Assembly (NCBI GenBank): GCA_036250195.1
Contig: JAVHZZ010000009.1
Location: forward strand, 100,028,771-100,092,770
Reading direction: 5' to 3'
Source: Mixophyes australis
Taxonomy: Eukaryota; Chordata; Amphibia; Anura; Limnodynastidae
DNA length: 64,000 bases
How positions within the stretch are numbered: the stretch's first letter is position 1; each line of letters starts with the position of its first letter. A program made the position numbers and the translations under genes. Under the pieces are notes generated by a model. That model saw nothing but the letters and a program-made list of their open reading frames with translations, was not told where the DNA came from and did not search any database. Shown here in pieces: positions 58,765 through 64,000 of the stretch.

Positions 58765-58770
58765 TTTATT
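58765..58770 (-). terminator. AATAAA polyadenylation signal of the Harbinger-borne gene
   Basis: AATAAA on the minus strand, 130 nt downstream of the exon 3 stop. Confidence 0.5.
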
Positions 58771-58899
58771 GCAAGAAAAAGGTACAAAAATTGTAACACA
58801 CTTAGCTGTCAGAAAGATCTGCATGAGAAGTGAGCGCGCCCATACCAATCAGAGCGCAGAGTACTGCAGAGTATTATTTTAAAGTTATTTTTAAAGGTG

Positions 58900-59713
58900 C
58901 TACTGGTTTGTGGCAGAACAGGTCTTGATGTCGTTTCTATTCCCTTTGATTTCTTTATCTATGAAAGAAGAAAATAAAAAATGTTTATCATTTAACTTCT
59001 ATATCTGTAATTTATAATCTACGACATAAATACTCTAATTTTCTCACCTTTCACACTGCTCGAGATCAGTTTATATCTATATTTTGGTCCCTGTGGCGAA
59101 ATCGCAAAAGTAGCGGGCTTAACCTCCGAGCATTCTGGAAAACAGGCGCCATTTTGGTTATTATAACGGTACAGGTATGTGCCCAAAACATTTAGTTGTC
59201 TACACATGTTCACTGAAATACCTTCGTGTAGAACTTCTTTAGTATATTTTTCTTGTTCAATTTCTCCTTGTTTGCTAACATTAGTGGTATCAGTGGTATC
59301 TAAACAGGCCTTCTCACCGTTAAATCTTCATTCTGACATAAAAAATTAGGTTATAAATTAGCATTTTCTATTGCTTTATGTGACACTACATCTACTACAT
59401 CTACATCTACAATACAGGTACACTACATCTGCTACTGACCTTTTTCAATGCCGTTGTCGTCCTGGTCCAGTACTTTTACCATCATCTCCACCTCTCTTGG
59501 GCTCATTGGATTTGCTTTTTGCTCTTCTTGAGTATCTCCATCCCCCACCTTAACTTTTCCAACATTTTTTGGCCCTTCCAGCCCCATCTCTGACTCAATC
59601 TCCGTCTCCGTTTCCATAGCTGCAACCCCCACTGACACCTTCTCCTCACCCGCAACCCCCACTGACACCTTCTCCTCATTTGCAACCCCCACTGTCACTT
59701 TCTCACTTGCCAT
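58900..59713 (-). pseudogene. Unrecognised three-exon gene inside the Harbinger-like element
   Basis: I do not recognise the product. Proposed exons: 59713-59440, 59332-59048 and 58958-58900, with introns of 107 and 89 nt. Donors are AAAAAG|GTCAGT and GAAAG|GTGAGA; acceptors are TTATGTCAG and TTTCTTCTTTCATAG. Exon 1 ends in phase 1 and exon 2 begins with two completing bases; exon 2 also ends in phase 1 and joins exon 3 in frame to a TAG. The product would be about 200 residues. The N-terminus is acidic with a repeated EEKVSVGVA unit. Exon 2 holds a Cys/Tyr-bearing part (MCRQLNVLGTYLYRYNNQN) and a basic end. A TGA is the second full position of exon 2, so this copy reads as a pseudogene unless splicing differs. 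No SANT/Myb or transposase motif is visible. Confidence 0.55.
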
Positions 59714-59752
59714 CTTCTGACGCTCTTCAGCGCCAAACAGGTTCCTCTGTCA

Positions 59753-59759
59753 TTTTATA
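59753..59759 (-). promoter_or_regulatory. TATA box of the Harbinger-borne gene
   Basis: TATAAAA on the minus strand starting 46 bases before the proposed ATG (59713). This implies a very short 5' leader, common in compact transposon genes. Confidence 0.55.
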
Positions 59760-60404
59760 CACTCAGACATGGGCGTTTGTTTCTGCTGTGGACCAATCAG
59801 CGATGATGCACGCCGAGAATGGAGCATTCTATTACATACGAAGGGGTTTTATTATTAGGGAATATTCATTGCATTCCACTTTAGCAGTTAAATGTTTTTC
59901 TAAATGTAATGTATATTACTAAACTTCTATTTTATAGAAATGAAGGGAGTTAACTATAGCTAAAGCTCTGCCCTTTTATGCTTATGTCTTTGGTATCTCG
60001 TACATTTCCACGCAAATGTCGCTGCAGTGTGCACGGAATTTAAATCATTGTTCACGACAACATGGCTGTAAAAAGTCGCTAACGGGACGTCCGCTCTTCC
60101 CTTTCTCGTCCTAAACAAGGCTAGTGTGTATGTAGTCCATGGACCAAGCGATCGGACCATCGATCGCATGTAAAATCGCTCGGCATAAAAAGTTGGTCGA
60201 AATTTCTGTAGATTTTCATTGAGAACCAGATTACAGCACCTTAAAATTTAAGTGTACTTTGAATAAAAGTATTATATTGCACAATTACATATGTCACTGT
60301 AACTGTTCAGTGGTTACAATAGTTGTCTTACACTTTATTTTCAGCATTCTCTCATCTTGTTGAGAGGAGGGAGCTGGACCCAATTCAGTATGAAAGAAAC
60401 TTGG

Positions 60405-60720
60405 GGCCTTATTTATTAAGGAAAGTAAAGCAAAAAAAGAAGTCACTTTGCACCTTGGCAAAACCATGCTGCATTGTAGGGGGAGCTAAATTTAAACTAT
60501 GGGCACAGATTTATATTTGGGATAGGGCATATCCTAGATCAACTTTAAATTTAGTGACAAAATAAAGCTATCAAGTATTTGTGTGCTACATGAAAAAACA
60601 GCCAGTATTTTCCTAACATGCAATATAGTAAACTAATTTGCACCACTTGCATTGTAACATGGTTTGTCCAGGAGACAATTTACTCCTTTTTTGCCTCACG
60701 TTCCTTAATGAACCAGGCCC
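60405..60720. mobile_element. MITE family A, copy 2
   Basis: 316 bp, matching 6700-7010 along its whole length, from GGGCCTTATTTATTAAGGAA to TTCCTTAATGAACCAGGCCC. Flanks TTG and TTA match imperfectly. Confidence 0.75.
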
Positions 60721-60755
60721 TTAGTGTTCTGAAAAGCATTTGTAATGTTCGTTTT

Positions 60756-62398
60756 ATCGCTACCAAATAAACACTATCCAATGCGATTATTGTTAATTCA
60801 ACGCACACAGAGATTTAATAGCAAAAGATAGCAGGATTTACAGCAAGCCATGATTAAGCATAAAAGTTATAACAATAGACAGGAAAGTATAAACCCGAAT
60901 ACATTACATTTTCGGAAAGCGCGTCTTGGGCTCAGGTTCAGATACAGTCATGTTGTCAGTTGTCAGGAAGAGAGAAAGAAGTCATTGGCTCAGGGAGCTT
61001 ATATGCAGTTTCAGTTAGCAAAAACAGTGATGATGTCACAATGTACAAAAAGATAAACTTAGGTCTTTTTTCATTTGACCAGGGGTCAGGTCAGTCCAAT
61101 ACAATGCAAATCATAGGTCAATTCAAAGGACTCCTATAATAAAGTGGGGACCAGCTCTTTCCATCAGCTGAGGACATGTTGTGCCTAAGGGAACTGACCT
61201 AATCTAGTTTAAACCAACCTATTTGCATTCCAAACACAATATCATTTTGAGCATTATTATTATTATTATTAACCTTTATTTGTTAGGCGCCACAAGAGTT
61301 CCGCAGCTCCGTACACTGCACAAACAGTAGACTATACAGGGTAAAACATTACTGAACAATAAACAATAAATACCAAAACTTCAGAGGCTCCAGGCAGGCT
61401 AATGCAGTAAGAATGGAGCAGAAGAAAAGGTATGGACACAGTAGGGAAAAGAGCCCTGCTCAAATGAGCTTACATCCTAAGGGAGGGTGAACAAGACTCA
61501 GGCACAAAGGGAGTCAGTTGACGTATATGGGAGAGAAAAAGGACCGGGAGGAGAGAGGGTATAACAGTTTGGTGGAAGGATGGTAGGCTTTAAGGAACAG
61601 GTGAGTTTTAAGTGCCCGTTGGAAGGAGCTTAGATTGGGAGAGAGACGGATGGAGTGAGGGAGGTCGTTCCAGTGAAGAGGGGCTGCACGGGAGAAGTCC
61701 TGGATTCTGGAGTGGGAAGAGGTGACCAGAGTGGAGGAGATGCAACGGTCATTGCCCGAGTGCAGGGAGCGGGCAGGAGTGTGAATGGAAAGGAGATAGA
61801 CTGGGAGAGAGCCTTGTAGGTGGTGGTCAGGAGTTTGAAAAGCATTCTGTAGGGGATGGGGAGCCAATGTAGGGCAAGGCAGAGAGGGTATGCAGAGGAG
61901 AAGCGGTGAGAGAGGAAGATGAGTCTTCCAGCCGCATTGAGAATAGAGCGAAGAGGGATGAGGTGGGAGAGGGGGAGGCCGGCAAGGAGGAGGTTGCAAT
62001 AATTGAGGCGGGAGATAATGAGTGCATGGATGTAATACTTTATCTTCCATAACTAGCGATCGCAGGAAGCCATCGATTCGCTGATAGTAGCAGATTCCTG
62101 ATGGTAATGTGCAGATCAAAATGACACTAAATGTGATACATTTCCCATATCCTGAGCCTTAGATACTTTTTATATAATATAATTTATGTATAAATAATGT
62201 GAAATACATTTTACTAATAAATAAATGTGGATTGGAATTTTAATAAATGTGTACTATTTACAAGTTTAAGTGTGAATGTAAATGTGTGTGTTATTAATCC
62301 ATGCAATTGCGTCATTACACATGGCATACTAATCGCAATTGCACTGAAAAACAATATTAATCAATTTACTTTACTTCAGCCAATTATTTGACTTCCAC
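60756..62398 (-). mobile_element. LTR-like repeat, copy B, split by an L2 insertion
   Basis: Left part 60756-61255 and right part about 62037-62398 align with 1919-2698. Shared blocks include GATTTAATAGCAAAA, CAGTCCA.T..AATGCA, TATTTGCATT and AATTATTTGACTTC. The minus-strand TATA (60997-61003) is conserved. The two halves are separated by the L2 fragment that follows. Confidence 0.5.
61256..62036 (-). pseudogene. L2/CR1-like LINE 3' fragment inside copy B
   Basis: Minus-strand orientation with its TTA-repeat tail at 61256-61270. Reading the minus strand in shifted frames gives the C-terminal region of LINE ORF2 after the RT: LPIPYRMLFKLLTTTYKAL, then HTPARS-LHSGND (with the Pro-Ala-Arg-Ser words), then PLHWNDLPHSIRLSPNLSSF and LKTHLFLKAY. 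The end of the frame is near 61514, and the remaining 250 bp is 3' untranslated sequence. 5'-truncated and frameshifted, as most LINE copies are. Confidence 0.75.
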
Positions 62399-63408
62399 AC
62401 ATTGCATACCCTGGATTGGACTGTCCATCACAAGTCATGTCATTTCAGACTTCTCCCATGAGGATAATGATTTCTTACCTCTGTGAGGGCGTTACATGTG
62501 GCCTGACTACATGTTGCCATCTTCTCAGTTGACTCTGAGCCGTATATACTGGTATTTCTTTGTTACATTGTAAACCACCATCTGTATGAATTCATAGATT
62601 TTATGAAAATATATGATAACTGCACTTGGCTGCGCTCATGTTGCTTTTTCTTTACAGATATCTACAACACTTGCATAGATCTGTGCCATTGGAGCTTTGC
62701 TTTGAGAACATAAACCACTGACACCTTCTAGGGAAACATTCTCAATAGGAACTTTTCCTCTGCTTATAACTTAGTATTTTGATGTTGCGCTCTATGTTGT
62801 TTTGGACTCCTCTCTGGATTTGGGTGATGGTTTCTTTTTGCACAGTCAATTACTATATGCACATGTAACTTTAATATTCTTAATAATCGATTATTGGGTA
62901 AGAGATACTAGATGAGTGTTTATAATTGTTTACACATAATTATTCATAAAGTTAATTGTCACCTTTGTATATATTTATCTAAATCTATTATTTATATATT
63001 ATATATTACTATCCCTTAGCAGGAAACACTTTGCTACACATCTGCACATTATGAACCCATTCCATCTGCAACAAACACAATCTACAGTTGTCCTTGACAA
63101 ACCAAGGACAAAATCCAAGGTTAATGTTTGGGGTGGACAAGTAGGACAATTGCTTGGGGTCTCCAAACCCTAAATCTATTTTATTTATTTACTGCAATAT
63201 GCAATAAATAAATAAATAAATAAAATACACCCAATGATCGAGAGCATACGGAACATGATGTTGGTTGTAGTGGTCTAAAAGTAAAAACCCAAAAACAAAA
63301 GGTCAGCAAGGGTCAAAAAGTGCACACACTAACTTGGTAACGAAAATGGCTCTGCACATGGCTTTCTATATTGAACTTGGCACCAGGTATGACTTTGCAT
63401 AGTAGACT

Positions 63409-63411
<3 letters not shown>
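62399..63411. other. AT-rich, nothing recognised
   Basis: A (TTTA)-type simple stretch at about 63180-63225; no gene or bounded repeat. Confidence 0.5.

Positions 63412-63450
<39 letters not shown>
63412..63450. repeat. (TA)n microsatellite
   Basis: About 19 units next to the second Helentron-like element. Confidence 0.95.
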
Positions 63451-63451
<1 letters not shown>

Positions 63452-64000
63452 CCTTTACTACCCCTCCCACGGGGGGAAGGGGGGATGATGGAAGTTAACT
63501 GACTTGACTATTCTAATTTTTTTGTCAAATAATGTCAGTATACCAAATTTCAGGTCAATTGGATGAGCCCTTTCTAAAGAAATAGTTTTTTACACACACA
63601 CTAACGCATGCCTCTACACATGTGTGTTCATGAGGTAAAATTACCTCACGAAAATGAGTTTGAGCCCTACCAAATTTCAGCTCTTTTTGAATTTTTTTTC
63701 CCACACACACTAAGAATTTAGTAGGTCAGTGTATAACTCTGCCCAGCAGGTGGCGCTGCAACTTGTTTTTTTTTTCCACACACACACAGATGCCACTAAG
63801 CATTTATATATATACAAGTTAACCCGTGCATGATACTCATGCATTCTAGTCAAATCAAGCTACTTAAGGTCTTAAAAAGGTTCTTGTCATGCATTTGGAC
63901 CTAGCCCAGGCCTCCTCAGGGGAAGAGCGTTAGTTCCCGACGCAAGCGGCCTTTTTAATGTGTGTTCATGAGGTAAAATTACCTCACGAAAATGAGTTTG
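63451..64000 (-). mobile_element. Helentron/Helitron-like element, copy 2, with partial tandem repeat
   Basis: Reverse-orientation match to 8575-8980. Shared words: GCCCAGCAGGTGGCGCTGCA (63752-63771), ACCCGTGCATGATACTCATG, CAAATCAAGCTACTTAAGG. The terminal hairpin TGCATGA...TCATGCA is at 63827-63843. The block starting TGTGTGTTCATGAGGTAAAA occurs at 63621 and again at 63959, so a 338-bp unit is at least partly duplicated and continues past the window. Confidence 0.42.

Larger units (their letters stand above)
58235..60211 (-). mobile_element. PIF/Harbinger-like element carrying a spliced gene
   Basis: The left end is TTA then AGCTGGGTACACACTACAC (58232-58253), a terminal sequence style seen in PIF/Harbinger elements with TWA targets. 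The right end, read in reverse (60211 leftward), gives CTACAGAAATTTCGACCAA, which aligns with the left CTACACTGTTTTTGTCCAA. The outermost 12 or so bases of the right end are lost or diverged. Subterminal parts on both sides share CG-containing words (CGATCG, GGTCG, CGACC), unusual in this AT-rich, CpG-poor window. Between them lies a compact three-exon gene on the minus strand; no transposase is present. Confidence 0.55.

Noticed and set aside
1..64000. CRISPR array or bacterial operon
   Set aside because: Spliced, LINE, LTR and MITE structure is eukaryotic; the periodic LTR hairpins lack unique spacers and identical repeats.

Overview
This is a transposon-rich, AT-rich vertebrate nuclear DNA window. 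The repeat mix (Ty3/gypsy chromoviruses with long LTRs, L1/Tx1-like and L2/CR1-like LINEs, Tc1, hAT, PIF/Harbinger-like and Helentron-like elements, many MITEs) points to an amphibian, most likely a frog. That is an inference from repeat style, not proof. I found no convincing host protein-coding exon, rRNA or tRNA gene. The window reads as intergenic or deep intronic sequence.

The centrepiece is a nearly intact Ty3/gypsy chromovirus on the minus strand (26835-35106, 8272 bp). It is flanked by a 5-bp target duplication (CACTC). Its two 2010-bp LTRs differ at only five positions by my read, so the insertion is young. The pol frame is uninterrupted over 1120 codons (protease, reverse transcriptase, RNase H, integrase with D,D35E, GPY/F, chromodomain). 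gag is broken by one frameshift in this copy. Three signals fit together. A TATA box in the LTR predicts transcription starting at a 10-nt stretch that is exactly complementary to the primer-binding site just inside the 5' LTR, as in self-primed Tf1/sushi elements. A G-GGA-AAT slippery heptamer in the gag frame leads by -1 slip into the pol frame. The transcribed LTR carries four periodic hairpins, one with a compensatory base change in its stem.

Layout, left to right. 0-5 kb: gypsy-like LTR fragment, Tc1 transposase pseudogene, LTR-like repeat and degenerate repeats. 6.7-9 kb: MITEs with target duplications and a Helentron-like element. 10.7-12.2 kb: 3' end of a decayed chromovirus. 13.3-14.4 and 17.2-19.6 kb: decayed L1/Tx1-like LINEs, with a long foldback element holding telomere-like repeats between them. 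20-24 kb: MITEs, a Tc1 fragment and two hAT-type insertions. 26.8-35.1 kb: the young chromovirus, followed by an L2/CR1-like LINE to 36.95 kb. 41.9-42.4 kb: gag-protease remnant of another chromovirus. 44.5-45.2 kb: MITE plus minisatellite. 50.1-50.8 kb: promoter-like sequence with a 119-bp tandem array. 54.6-54.9 kb: a second array of the same minisatellite. 56.0-57.1 kb: a solo LTR with a 5-bp target duplication. 58.2-60.2 kb: a PIF/Harbinger-like element carrying a compact three-exon gene that I do not recognise. 60.4-64 kb: a MITE, an LTR-like copy interrupted by an L2 fragment, and a second Helentron-like element.

The most unusual items are the combined control signals of the young chromovirus and the small spliced gene inside the Harbinger-like element. 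That gene has a TATA box, ATG, three phase-compatible exons, a stop and AATAAA, but one in-frame TGA near the start of exon 2.
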